Positions 21,016 through 32,220 are shown, numbered from the stretch's first letter. The stretch: DNA of 64,000 bases from Vombatus ursinus (GCF_900497805.2 NW_020944351.1:2040563-2104562); one strand, 5' to 3'. The notes: generated by a model from the sequence alone, not told the origin. A program made the numbers and translations.

Positions 21016-21899
21016 TCTTGTTGGGCTAAGTGACTGCTGAGGTTCATTTCAACTCTGAAATTCTGTGAAAAGCACAATACTGGCACTGAAAAAAAGATCA
21101 AACAATGCTTAGCTCTACTGGCTTGTCATTTGCTTTTTCCCTCCCACTGAGCACGTCCATATTTCTCATTTCTTGGTTTTGAGGTTAAACAATTCATTGT
21201 CTCTTGGAATAAGTTTCTATTTCATTTCCTTTCAGTTTTTGTCTCTGGTGAATCCAATACATTGAAGTCTGGATGAATGTAATTCTTTTACGGATCTGTA
21301 CTTAGGGACTCCCTAAGGCTGCCACTCATATACCCCTTCAAATCACATACATTTTCTCTTTGAATATCCATCTTCTGCTGAGACAAACATTGACTTCCAG
21401 AGCTCCTCTGAGAAATCATCACATTAGCAAATTTGGTCAATGTGGACCATGATATTTTATGTCTCCTTCCATACAACCCAAGATTCCCTCCAGATGCCAG
21501 AAGCTGGAATTTCTTGTGGTGCAAGAGATGATTTCCTGTGGAGTATCTCAGAGGAAAAACCAAGGAAACCTGTGGCAGAGCCAAAGCTAGGGACTTTGTC
21601 CCTGGGGGTAAATAGAAAAATCTGCACCCAGGGCAAGTAGGGCAAAGTGTGCCCCTCATTGGGGTGGGGATGGAGGGGCAGCAGAGAGCTAGGATGCCAT
21701 TGTGAGGCTGCTGCTGAGGGGGCTGCTATGGCAGGGCAATGGGGAAGGAACTTGACCAATCTTACCATCTGCTACCTTTCTTTTATATTCTAATATTCTA
21801 ATGAACCTCTCATATCATCAGTGCAGGTTATAGCCAATGTATGGCTGTCCATCCTGTGTGACTTTTGTCCAAATTTTTGGGTCATTAACTCAGAGCCAA
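21016..21899. other. Unassigned sequence with overlapping open frames
   Basis: No repeat recognised. Two overlapping minus strand frames (21288-21659 and 21457-21768) are open for 103-123 codons, but neither shows motifs or splice logic I can support. Confidence 0.3.
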
Positions 21900-22020
21900 A
21901 AGGAACTCCAGATACAATCTAATCCAACCTTTCACTTTGCTATAGGGAAACTGAGAACCAAAGAGGTGAAGCAATTGCCCAAGATCATACGTAGGGTCAC
22001 ATGTCAAAAGCCAGGAGGAA
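21900..22020 (-). repeat. MIR SINE, antisense
   Basis: 'agatacaatctaatccaacc', 'gggaaactgagaaccaaaga', 'attgcccaagatcatac'. Confidence 0.75.
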
Positions 22021-22035
22021 TCTCAGAGGCCCTTT

Positions 22036-22955
22036 GTCAGTCAACTTCTCTCATTTTGACAAGCATTTTTCTCTCCCTCTCACCCCCACGGGAGAAAAAA
22101 AAAATTAACAAATATGCGTTGTTAAGCAAAACAGATTCCCACATTGGCCATCTCCAAAAATGTATATCTTCTTCTGCATCTTGAATCCATTATCTCTTGG
22201 TCAGGATATGGGTAGCATGCTTCATCATTAGTCCTCTGGAATCATGGTCTGTCATTGAATTCATCAGAGTTCTTCAGGATTTCAAAGTTTTTACAGTGTT
22301 TTTAAAGTGTATACCATTTTCCTGGTTCTGCTCACTTCACTGTGCATCATCATTTCTTACAGCACAATAATATTTCATTACCTTCATATACCATAACTTG
22401 TTCAATCATTCTACAATTGTTAGGTCACCCCCTGTCCCAGTTTCTAGTTTTTTGACAGCACAAAAAATATTTGTGTACATATGGATCCTTTTCCCGTTTG
22501 ATCTTTTTAGGATCTAGGCCTAGTAGTGGCATTGCTATAACTCTATGCTTGATTGCTTATAGCTATCTGGAAGAGAGCTGTACCAAAGCATAGTTCTACT
22601 AACAGAACATCAATGTGCCTATTTTCTCTTTTTTATCATCTTTGCCCTGATGAGTGTGAGGTGAAACCTCAGAGTTGCTTCAATTTGCATTTCTCCAATT
22701 ATTAATGATTTGGAACATGTTTTTTAATACGGCTATTGACAGTTTGAATTCTCCTTCCCTTGAGAACTGCCTGTTCATATTCTTTGACCATTTATCAATT
22801 ATAAAATGACCCATTCTTATAAATTTCAATCAGTTATTTATATATCTTAGAAATGAGACCTTGATCACAGGAACTTCTTACAGAGATTTTTTTTTCCTCC
22901 AGTTAACCGTTTCCCTCCTAATCTTAGTTTTGTCTAGGCAAAAACATTTGGTGTT
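22036..22955 (-). mobile_element. L1 3' portion of an inverted (twin-primed) insertion
   Basis: Antisense L1 running from ORF2 C-terminal region to 3' UTR. It opens, on the minus strand, with 'actaagattaggagggaaac' and 'ggtctcatttctaagatata', exactly the L1 position that follows where the adjoining plus strand block (22956-23292) stops. Confidence 0.88.
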
Positions 22956-23292
22956 GGTTAAAAAACAGAAAGGTCCATCAGTGGAACAGATTAAGTATAC
23001 AACATACCAGAGCAAACAAGCCTCGTTCAGCAAACACAGAGACCCCAGCTACTGGGCTAAGGATTCACTGTCTGACCAAAACTGTGAGAAATTAGGTTCA
23101 TACCAATACCTCAGACCATTTACTAAGATAATCCCCAAATGAACAACTGGTCCAGCCATAAAAGGCCACATCATCAACAAATCAGAGAGATAAGGAAGAA
23201 ATTACCTTTCAAACTTATGGATAGGGGTTAGAGTTCATGATCAAGGGATAGAGGATCAGAGAGAATAAAATTGACAATTTTGCTTACACATT
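22956..23292 (+). mobile_element. L1 inverted 5' portion of the same insertion
   Basis: Sense L1 ORF2 text: 'gctactgggctaaggattca', 'aaaggccacatcatcaaca', 'cttatggataggggttagag', 'gagaataaaattgacaattt'. Head-to-head with the block at 22036-22955 and contiguous with it in L1 coordinates. Confidence 0.85.
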
Positions 23293-23304
23293 TTTTTAAT
23301 TGTA

Positions 23305-23457
23305 CAATTTCCTCATTTTATAGAAGAGGAAACTGAGGCCCAGGGAGATGAAGTGACTTGCCCAGGGTCACACAAGTAGTCAGTGTCTGAGACAGGATTT
23401 GCACCTAGCTCTCCCTGACTCTACAGCCAGTTTCCTATCCACTCTGACATGCTGCTT
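23305..23457 (-). repeat. MIR-type SINE, antisense
   Basis: 'agaagaggaaactgaggccc', 'gacttgcccagggtcacaca', 'ggatttgcacctagctctcc'. Confidence 0.88.
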
Positions 23458-23464
23458 CTTCATA

Positions 23465-23622
23465 GACAGGTAGTATAAGTATCATTATACCCATTTCACA
23501 GATGATGAAACTGAAGCCCAAAGAGGGGCAGTGTCTTCTCAAATGCCACAGTTATTAAGTGTCATCAAAGGGATTTGAACCCAAGTTTTTCTGACTTGAG
23601 ATCCAGGGCTCAATTCCACAAG
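23465..23622 (-). repeat. MIR SINE, antisense
   Basis: 'cccatttcacagatgatgaa', 'actgaagcccaaagagg', 'gggatttgaacccaagtttt'. Confidence 0.85.
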
Positions 23623-23937
23623 CATTAATGAATATATCAGAGCTTAATAGAACATCACAGCTGCCAAAGACTTAGGTACTTTCAAATAGAGGAAAGAGCC
23701 TCTAGGTATCCAATCAGGTGAGCCACAGGGATCACATGGCCACACTGAGATTCTAGCATGGTAGAGGAAGTTGTTTGATGATATCAGTTCCTTGAAACTC
23801 CTTGGTCCAAAATTGTCCCTTCCATGCTTTTTGACATGAGCTTTGACCCTACAGGCAAGTAGCCCCTGAGTGGGATCCACCTGTAACCAGAAGTGAGATG
23901 TCTAGTAATAATATGTCATGTGTCTGTTTTTTAAAAT

Positions 23938-23995
23938 TCAATTCAACAAATATGAATTAAAGGCCTACTATGTGCTAGGTGTTGGGAATTGTTGG
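23938..23995 (-). repeat. L2-type tail, antisense
   Basis: 'caattcaacaaatatgaatt', 'aaaggcctactatgtgctag'. Confidence 0.7.
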
Positions 23996-24057
23996 GGTTT
24001 TTTTTGTTTTGTTTTGTTCTTTTTTGGTGTAGACCTGTGAGTTTTTTGGGTGTAGGG

Positions 24058-24226
24058 CCATGGTATTAAACTCAAATGGAAATTAATTCCTCTGGGCAAC
24101 ATACTAACTTAGAAGATCACAAATCAACATTATCTATGTTGTATTGTATTTTTATTTATTTTGTTAAACATTTTCCAGTTATATTTTAATCTAGTTTGGG
24201 TAGCACTGAGGAATTTTGACATCTCT
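24058..24226 (+). mobile_element. hAT-type non-autonomous DNA transposon
   Basis: Third copy of the 3836-4023 family: 'ggtattaaactcaaatggaa', 'atactaacttagaagatcac', 'aacattatctatgttgtatt', right end 'gaattttgacatctct'. Confidence 0.8.
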
Positions 24227-24269
24227 AGTATGAAAAACCCTCTATCCCTGAATATCAGCACCTAAGCTA

Positions 24270-24415
24270 TAACTTAAAAGCTTAGAGTGGTCTGGGACAC
24301 TGAGAGATTACGTAACTTGCAGGATCACATAGTCAATAAGTATTAGAGGCAAGAATTGAGCCCAGTTCTTTCTGATTCCAAGGCTGATACTCCATCCACT
24401 ACACCATGATGTAAA
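24270..24415 (-). repeat. MIR SINE, antisense
   Basis: 'cactgagagattacgtaact', 'aattgagcccagttctttct', 'ctccatccactacaccatga'. Confidence 0.75.
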
Positions 24416-24500
24416 CACAAAAACAAAATAGTGCTTGCCCTCAAGGAGCTTCCATTTTACTGGAGTGATACAACAAGATTAAATTTAATAGAGTGAAATA
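24416..24500 (-). repeat. L2-type tail fragment, antisense
   Basis: 'gtgcttgccctcaaggagct' and 'tccattttactgga' are L2 3' end wording. Confidence 0.65.
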
Positions 24501-24504
24501 TAAG

Positions 24505-24905
24505 GGGCCAAAAATTGACTTTATAAGTCAATGATGGATAAGGTATAGCTAGACTGCAGATTATCTGAAGATCTGGGATTCTTGGTGGATTGCAAGCTAA
24601 ATATGAGTCAGTGGTGTGACATGGCACCCAGGAAAGCTAGTGCCATCTCAAGTCTGGGATCAGAGAGGGACCAGTCCTGCCATCCCCTGCCCTACTTAGA
24701 TCACGTTCGGAATCATGTATTTAACTCTGGACACCACATTTTAGGAAGGTCATTAATACTCTGCAGTGTGTCTATAGCATGGAACTAAGATGATGAAAGG
24801 CCTTGAGATCATGCTTTATGAGGATCAGTTGAAGGAAATAGGAATGTTTAGCTTGGGAAAGAGAAGATTAGGAGGGATACCGTCATCAGCTATTACAGGG
24901 ATCCT
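24505..24905 (+). mobile_element. L3/CR1 LINE 3' region
   Basis: 'aactctggacaccacatttt', 'aggaaggtcattaatact', 'gatgaaaggccttgagatca', 'gaggatcagttgaaggaaat', 'aatgtttagcttgggaaaga' follow the L3/CR1 3' consensus in order. Truncated before the terminal motif. Confidence 0.85.
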
Positions 24906-25584
24906 TCTACGACACTGTGAAGAAGATGGGGAATTCCAAACCCTCTGTACCCTTTGAACTCACAAGGTCCTCCTTCAGCCAAGGGGAAGGAGAGGAGACC
25001 AAGACTGAGGCTGAGGGACTCTCTTTCCCTCCAAGCAACTCCTTCTCAGGGACTTGTCCAGAACTGCTTTCTCTCGGCTAGAGACTTGCTCCCTTCTCTA
25101 ATGTCAGCTAGCTAATGGTTTCATATGGTGAGCAAGTTCTTAAAACAATACAGACTTCCTGTCCTAGCTAGTTCAGTGTCCAGGCCTTGTTCACAACTAG
25201 TGGACAGATCAAGATATGCTCTCACCTGATAAATATGTAGGATCTGCTCTGATCTGAGAGTGGCCTCTAGAGCAGTGGAAGAGGCCCTGGGGCAAAGACC
25301 AAGCCCAAGAGGGTGAGTGGTCTGGTTCCCAGGCTGATGCAGTCTCAGTACCCATTTACACTCTTCAAAATTATTTAAAACACCCCTAACAAGCTTTTGT
25401 TGGTGTGGGTTACGTCTATGGATATTTACTGTTTTTGAAATTAAAACATTTTAGTATCATTATGAAAATAACCTTGAACTTGTGGACACCCTGAAAGGGA
25501 TTCCAGAACCTTCTGGCATTTCCAGACCGCACATAGAAAACTGCCACAGTTTCAGACTCTAATGGAGGGTGTGAGCTAGTCTTC
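24906..25584. other. Unassigned sequence
   Basis: No feature recognised. Confidence 0.35.
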
Positions 25585-25770
25585 CAGGGGTGGGAAACCT
25601 GTGGCCTCCAGGTCCTCCAGTGCAGCCCTTTGACTGAGTCCAAACATCACAGAACAAATCCCCTTAATAAAAGGATGTATTCTGTGAAACTTGGACTCTG
25701 TCAAAAGGCCACACACCCAAGGACCTAGAAGGCCACATGTGGCCCTGAGACTGTAGGTTCTCCACCCCTG
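25585..25770. mobile_element. Palindromic hAT-type MITE
   Basis: Ends CAGGGGTGGGAAACCTGTGG and (reverse complement of right end) CAGGGGTGGAGAACCTACAG. Two arms of about 85 bp meet at a short centre near 25660-25668 ('ccttaataaaagg'), so a single strand could fold into a long hairpin. Sister of 16715-16836. No transposase. Confidence 0.88.
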
Positions 25771-26099
25771 CTTTCAACCCAGAAATGGCTGAGAGGCTTG
25801 GAAAGCTGGCTTGTGTTTGGTGATGAAGGGCCTTTGCTGACTCGGAGACTGCTATTTGATGGCATGGCTGTTGACACAGACCACGCTCTTGTTTTGCTCA
25901 CAGTCTATCTAAAATTGCCAGGTCCTGCCTTCTGACCAGACTCCCCCAGGCCATTCTCAGGACACAGCATCCCCATCTGCCATGAGGTTAGACCTTGTGG
26001 GAGAGCCTTGAACAGTCTAATCACCTGCCTCCCTTAACACATCTCTCTCCAGCCATTGATATTCTGCCTATACCCATTCCTCAATTTTTACTGTACCCC
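25771..26099. other. Unassigned sequence, possibly L2 5' margin
   Basis: C/T-rich toward its right end and merging into the L2 at 26100. Not assignable with confidence. Confidence 0.3.
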
Positions 26100-26984
26100 T
26101 ACCGCCTCATGTTCTCCCCATCTCGGTGATTCTGATATCTGTTATTGTATAAATCCCAGTTCTTATCCCCCACTATTCACTCTCTGACCCCCATGCCCTT
26201 TAACCCTACCAGTCCCCTCCCCTCTACATCCCACTCCAGATATATCCTTCTCTTCCACTGTGTTCTCAGGAATGCCTGCTCTAAAACTGACAGGTTTGTT
26301 TTCATCTTTAGCCTTTTCCTTTCTCATTCTTTCTATCATCTTGCACCCACTGAGACTTGGCTCCCTCCTGTTGACACAGTTTCCCTGGTCACCCTTTCCA
26401 GCTATGGCTGGACTTTCACACATACCCCGCTCCCACTGACTGGTTATGGTGGGAGTGGTCAGGATATTCCTTGGTGCCCATTGTCATTTCCAGTCTCCAT
26501 CTACTCTCAGTCAGTAATCCCTCCTTTGAGGTTCATTGAATCAAAATTTGTCACTCCATTAGGATTCTAGTAGTTGTTACCAACCAGGCCCCAGTGCATT
26601 CTCCTTCCCTCCTCAGTGAGTACGGTGCCTGGCTCAGTCTTTCTCTTCTCTTCCACCCAACTCCTGCCCTCTTCTACCTGGACAACGAAATCCACATCCG
26701 TGCTCCTCAAGTACCCTCTGTTCTTCAATAAGCTCCATGAGTCTACCTCAGCTACACACAGAGATAGTAACGTCGTTGACCTTGCCACCTCCTCTAAGAG
26801 CTCCACTTCCCCTTACATGAACTCTGAAATTCCTCTCTCTGATCTTAACCTTTGCCTTACCAAACCCCAATTCTGGATTCTCTTCACCATCCACCACCTT
26901 TACCTCCACCTTCATTCCTATTCGTGTACTGCTGAACAAAGTTGGAGAAAATCACAAAACTCTCATGACAAGATCCATTACAAA

Positions 26985-27045
26985 TCTATGGTACAGTGTT
27001 TAGCACAGTGCTTGGCACATAGCACACACAATAAATGCTTATTGA
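26985..27045 (+). repeat. L2/MIR-type tail nested in L2
   Basis: 'tttagcacagtgcttggcac' and 'aataaatgcttattgactga' interrupt RT-linker sequence. The open frame passes through it without a stop by chance. Confidence 0.75.
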
Positions 27046-27490
27046 CTGACTGGGGCCTCACCTGTAGCAAGGCAATCCTTTTTTCACTCCCACAATTAAT
27101 TTGTTATCCCATTTGCCTGAGTGGCTTTTGGGAACCTTTTCAGTTTTCCTCAGCCCTCCCATTTTACCCTTTCCTCACATCCTCTGAGCTGAGCACCTTG
27201 CCTCATATTTCACTGAAAATTTTGAAGCCATCTGCTAAGAGCTCCCTTTTTCTTTCCTCTTCCTCACATTGCACAGACAGCTCCCCTCACTATCTTCTCA
27301 TTCATTCCTATTTCACGTGAAGGGGTGATCCTTCTCCTTGCCAAAGGAAACCTTTCTACTTGCATTCTTGATCCCGTGCCATCCCATCTTTTCCAGAAGA
27401 TTCCCCCTCTTCATCCCTACTTCTGGAAAAGATGCTCCTTGCTGCCTACAAATATGCCCATGTCTCCCGTAGCCTTTAAAATAAACCTCT

Positions 27491-27649
27491 TGGGCAGCTA
27501 GGTGGCGCAGTAGATAGAGCTCTGGCCTTGGAGTCAGGAGGACCTGAGTTCAAATCCGACCTCAGACACATGATACTTACTAGCTTGTGACCCTGGGCAA
27601 GCCACTTAACCCTGATTGCCTCACCAAAAAAGCAAAAATAAAAACAAAA
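27491..27649 (+). repeat. Marsupial tRNA-headed SINE (short form) with target duplication
   Basis: 'gggcagctaggtggcgcagt' to 'ccctgattgcctcacc' plus an A-rich tail. Flanks taaaataaacctct (27477-27490) and taaaataaacgtct (27650-27663) form a 14-bp duplication with one mismatch, inside the L2. Confidence 0.96.
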
Positions 27650-29289
27650 TAAAATAAACGTCTCAATTCAACCATCTGTACTAGCTCTTACCCTGTATCT
27701 CCTCTGCTCTTCTTGGCTAAATTTTGTGAGATATCTATCTACTCTTGATGTGTCTGCTTCCTTTCTCTTCATTCTTTTCCTATCTGCATCCTGGCTATGT
27801 AACTAATCATTGATCCCTTAATTGCCAAACCTAGTGGCCTTTTCTCACTCTTCATCCTTCCTGACTTTTCTGTTTGACACTGCCATTCATGATCACCTTC
27901 TGCATCCTCTCTCCTCTCTAGGTTATCACGACACTGTTCCCTTCTGGTTTTCCTCCTCCTTGTCTCCTCTTTAACCACTCTTCAAACTCCTTTCCTGGTT
28001 TTTCCTTCATGGCATGCCCTCTGTCTGTGGTTATCCCACAAAGCTCTGCCTTGAAATCCCTTCTCTTTTCCTTTTGGATTTTGAAATCACTTGGTGATTT
28101 CATCTATTCCCATGGATCAAATTAGCTTTTCTACGTAGATGATCCCCAGGTCTGAATATCTAGCACTCACCTCTCTTTGACACACCAGTCTTGTATCTCC
28201 AACTGTCAGTGGTCATCTCAAACTCATTATGTCCAAAGCAGGCCTCATTATGTTTCCCACCAGACACTCTTTCCCCAACTTCCCTGTTACTATCAAAGGT
28301 ACAACCACCACTTTCCCAGTCACCTAGGCACTCTCAATCACAGTGTCATCCTCAACTCTTTTCCCCTACTCATTCCACATACCCAATTTGTTGCCGTGAC
28401 TTATAATTTCTACCTTCACAACATCTCTTGTATAAGTCTCCTTTCTACTCACAGGCCCTCGTCACCTCATGCCTGGACCATTGCAGTGGCTTTCTGGTTG
28501 CTTTCCTTGCCTTAAGTCTCTCCCCACTCTACTCAGTGGCTAAAGTGGGCTCCCTAAAGTACTGATCTGACCATGTCACCTCCTTACTCAGTAAACTCCA
28601 CTGAATTTATCTATTACCTCTAGTATCAAATATCAACTCCTCTGACTTTCAAAGCCCTTCACAACTTGACCCCTTCCTCCTTTTCCATCTTCTTACTCTT
28701 TTTACTCCATTTCTTATATCCTACAGGTCAGTGACACCAACCTCTTTGCTGTCTCTCACACGTGACATTCCATCTCCCAATCTCATGCCTTTTCAGCAGC
28801 TGTCCCATGCCTGGAATTCATTCTTTCCTCACCTCTGCCTCTTGCTTTCCTTCAGAACTTGATTCAAACCCCACCTTCTGGGCAAGGCCTTTCCTGGTGC
28901 TTACCCTCCCCTCGTAATTACCTTTCATCTATTAAATCTTGTATGTGCATAGGTGTTTGCATGTTGCCTCCCCCATTGCAATGCAAGCTCCTTGACCGCA
29001 AGGGCCTTGTTTTCATCTTTATTTGGGTCCCCAGCACTTAGCATGGTTGTTGGCACAGAGTAAGTGCTTAGTGAATGTTAGTTGATGACTGACTTCCACG
29101 TAAACTCAGTGAACTCTGAGATATGTCTCCCATCTGGTGGCTGAAGAAGGTAATTGCATAGCCTTCCAAAGGCACTCCACCCACAGCACAAAGGCTATTG
29201 TCTGTCTAGAAGATACATAACTTATTTGGCTACAAGGTGAGGCTTTTATGATTTTTTAATTCAATCACAGTATCTCTACTAGAATATTA

Positions 29290-29405
29290 CCTACTGAGGC
29301 ATGGAGGGGTTGTGATCCGAAAGGACAGGAAGCCGAGCCAGGTTTTGAACCTAGGTCCTCAGATTCTAAATTTAACAATCTTTCTACTGCACCCTAAGAC
29401 GGTTT
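29290..29405 (-). repeat. MIR SINE, antisense
   Basis: 'gccgagccaggttttgaacc', 'taggtcctcagattctaaat', 'ctttctactgcaccctaa'. Confidence 0.75.
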
Positions 29406-29868
29406 TCCCTCTCTTTAAAAGAAACTGTTGACCTTTCCCAGCAGCTCTTTGTTTCTGACCAGCTCACCCTTGAGAACCCGATCAATCCTAGGGCTGTCTG
29501 TTACGGTGCATGTAGAGTCTTTGTTTGGAACTGGAAGCCTGTGTCTCCATTAAAGAGGCTACTGTGAATAGCGTACATAATATGAGACTTAGTGATTGGG
29601 GGAGGAAGCGGGGTGAGGGCGGGGAAAACCCAACCTGGATAGCAATTGTCAGCCTTCTCTCCTTTCTCCTTCCCCCCATCTTGTCGGATCCATTTTATGG
29701 CTCCCTGTATTTCAATTCTGATTTCCTTGGTCACCTGTTTTCTAATTTCAGCCATTGGTTCGGTCGCCACCTGCCATATAGACTTAGTCATGGAGAAATA
29801 CTTCCATCTAGAGGTTCCTAGGGTAACTGCAAGTTATATTGCCTAAAATACCCTATGCTACAGTACAG
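29406..29868. other. Unassigned sequence
   Basis: Several short overlapping frames but no recognisable domain or repeat. Confidence 0.3.
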
Positions 29869-30350
29869 CAACCATTTAAGTTCTTTTGTGTGCAGAACTC
29901 TGTACTGGGGGACACACTTACAAAGTTTAGATAAGACAGAGTCCCTGACCTCATGGGACTCACCGTCTTGTAGGGACATAAGGTGCCAACACAGGTAACT
30001 ATGTGGTATAATGACATGAGAAGTGCATTGAAGAAGAAAAACAGTATTAGCCATTAGGTCAGGCTTCCTGGAGAGCTTCAAAGAATGGGTGGGAATTGAA
30101 GAGGGGAAGCAAGGCATTCCACATACGGGATCAATGTGGACAGATGCACAGAGATATGAGAGTGCAGTGCATGCTTTCAGGAATAAGTCCTGTTTGATCA
30201 GACCACAGTGTTTGGAGAGGATATGAAGTCAAGCTGGACATTTTGGCAACAAGGGATTGTAGAAGGCTGCTTGGCAAAGGTGTTTGAATTTGACCTGCAA
30301 TAGGGAGCCCCTGGACACTTTTGATCAGAATATCACATAGGACAAAGGAA
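29869..30350 (-). mobile_element. L2-type LINE 3' region, antisense
   Basis: 'gcagaactctgtactggggg', 'gagtccctgacctcatggga', 'gtcaggcttcctggagagct', 'gcattccacata' and 'aatagggagcccctgg' follow the antisense L2 3' layout seen better at 43523-44580. Confidence 0.65.
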
Positions 30351-30574
30351 TTGTTGGTTTTTAAAAATCCTACAAAAGGTATATACTTCCTCTATCTTCA
30401 GGCTAAGAGCTGTCTTACCATTTGGTGAGATTTTTCTGGTCTTTGAAGGTAAAGGAAAAAGATCATGTAATATATAAAATTTCTAATCTTTTGCTTAGGA
30501 AATATCAATAATGATTTTATTGTAATGTAATACAAAATAATATTGTTGCAGTCTTAGTAGCTTTTCTATTCAGT

Positions 30575-30999
30575 TCAGCATACTTTTATGTACAGTGCTC
30601 CGAACTGGGGGAGATGCAAAGTTCAGATAAGCCAATACTTCAAAGGGGTGAAGACCAGGTAGAGGCACTTTGTTCTGGAAAGTTATTGGGGTGGTGAATT
30701 GGGCCCCAGGGGAGTAGATTGACAGCTTCCCTCCACAATTCAGGAAAATGACTGTGTAGATTTGATCAAGGTTCATGGTTCCATCAGGATTGGGGATGAT
30801 GGGGTGGGTGGGAAGGAAAGGGTATAACAGCAGCAAGGCAGTTGGCAAGGAGAAGATGGCAGGAGTAGGCAATGAAGTGAAGGTGGGGCTTTCCTGCAAT
30901 AGAGGCCTGGGAATGACAGTCACCAATCTCACCTTTACCACCAGGCGAAGAGAGCAAGGAGGAGATAGCCAGAGTTAGGGTTATGGTTAACCCTACCCC
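30575..30999. other. Weakly L2-like or unassigned sequence
   Basis: The left edge ('cagttcagcatacttttatg', 'cagtgctccgaactggggga') resembles an antisense L2 terminus. The remainder, including a 123-codon minus strand frame, is not recognised. Confidence 0.35.
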
Positions 31000-31100
31000 T
31001 GAGTGTAGATACTATGAAAAGCTTACTATGTGCCAGTCACCGTCAAAGACAGCAATGAAACAATCACTGTCCTCACGTAGCTTAACATTTTATCAGGGAA
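31000..31100 (-). repeat. L2-type tail, antisense
   Basis: 'gcttactatgtgccagtcac' and 'cactgtcctcacgtagctta'. Confidence 0.7.
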
Positions 31101-31104
31101 GGGA

Positions 31105-31111
31105 ATATACA

Positions 31112-31196
<85 letters not shown>

Positions 31197-31250
31197 GTGT
31201 GTGTATGTTACATGTATACTATATATACTGTGTATATATACGATAGATCT
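31105..31250. repeat. Compound (TA)n(CA)n microsatellite
   Basis: About 30 TA units (31119-31179) run straight into (AC)n at 31180-31196 and imperfect TG/TA units. The open frames over it (IYIYIY) are artefacts. Confidence 0.95.
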
Positions 31251-31479
31251 ATTATATGTATATGTTCAAATGGATCTGTGGTCTCATCAATTCAAATAAT
31301 GCCTCTCTGTGCATACCCATCTTGTGTGTCCATATTCTCTCGAGAATTTATCACAGGAAGTCCAAAGTATTGAGGAATAGGTTGGAGATTAGTCTGTGAT
31401 TTTATAGGTGTGGGGAATTTCCAGTGAGGAATGAACTTTTATCAGTTCAAAGTAGTACCTGCCCTGCACCTTCGCATTT

Positions 31480-31620
31480 TGGAGCATTGCTAGGGGCCAC
31501 TGAGACATTAAGTGATTTACTCAGGGTCTTGTAGCTATGTAGGAGACACAGGAATTGAACCACGGTCCTCCTAAATAACTCCAAAGTTAGCTCTCCATCC
31601 ACTGGATCACATTCTCTCTT
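31480..31620 (-). repeat. MIR SINE, antisense
   Basis: 'tgatttactcagggtcttgt', 'aggaattgaaccacggtcct', 'ctctccatccactggatca'. Confidence 0.8.
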
Positions 31621-31621
31621 G

Positions 31622-31785
31622 TGAGTATGTAAAATATATGCAAAGTGTATGTGTATATGTTTACATATATATACACATGCGTAGTATATATGTGTGTTTA
31701 TATACACACATGCATATACGTATATATGTATGTGTGTATATGTATGTGTGTATACACACACACACATACACAAATATATACAAGG
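31622..31785. repeat. TG/TA-rich microsatellite
   Basis: Imperfect TATG, TG and CA units over about 160 bp. Confidence 0.9.
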
Positions 31786-31990
31786 TAATTTCAGTGACAG
31801 AAGGCCCTATCAGCTGGGGAGATGGAAGATGCCTCCTCAGGGGAGGGGCTCTGGAGTCAAACCTTGAAGGAGTCTAGGGAATGGATGAAATATAGGTAAG
31901 GAGTGTATTCTAGGCATGGTTACTCGGGAGGGTGGGCAGGGAGAGCCTATGTTCTACTTAGGGAAATATATATTGATGCCTCTTGACAGG
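31786..31990 (-). repeat. L2-type 3' region, antisense
   Basis: 'accttgaaggagtctaggga' and 'gtgtattctaggcatggtta' match the L2 3' layout at 43780-43850. Confidence 0.55.
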
Positions 31991-32029
31991 GAAAAGGCAA
32001 GGTAGGACTGAGGCTTTGGCGGGACACCT

Positions 32030-32220
32030 TTTGTATTATGGAAGGAATGCTGGATTATTTATGTCAGGCAAATTCATTCTGTGAGCTTGGGCAAATTCTT
32101 TAGAATCATTGTCTCTCTTTGCCTATCTGTAAAATGGGAGTATAACACCTAAGAAAAAGCTTGTACAAACCCCTTGGAAATTCTAAAGCACCACATAAAT
32201 GAATATTGGTTTTATTTTTG
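32030..32220 (+). repeat. MIR SINE
   Basis: 'gtgagcttgggcaaattctt', 'tgcctatctgtaaaatggga', 'ctaaagcaccacataaatga'. Confidence 0.8.

Larger units (their letters stand above)
26100..29092 (+). mobile_element. Long L2 LINE copy with endonuclease and RT segments
   Basis: About 3 kb in one orientation. The frame at 26145-26570 reads TETWLPPVDT with LTGYGGSG further on, the APE endonuclease block of L2 (family TETWLxPxDT). The frame at 26574-27320, 248 codons, carries THRDSNVVDLAT and EQSWRKSQNSHD from the linker to RT. RT proper is broken, with a YVDD box near 28132-28143. The C-terminal part shows 'cttcagaacttgattcaaac' and the copy ends in the L2 terminus at 28970-29092 ('caagctccttgaccgcaagg', 'ccccagcacttagca'). 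A SINE at 27491-27649 and a short tail at 26985-27045 are inserted. Several stops and frameshifts; not active. Confidence 0.88.

Noticed and set aside
26567-26806. Minus strand frames opposite the L2 at 26-27 kb
   Set aside because: Shadows of the sense L2 reading frame.
27491-27520. tRNA gene call at SINE heads (also at 5014, 17441, 52552)
   Set aside because: A- and B-box-like motifs are present because the SINE derives from a tRNA. The sequence does not close into a cloverleaf and continues into SINE core and tail.
31117-31299. IYIYIY-type protein
   Set aside because: Pure translation of a (TA)n microsatellite.
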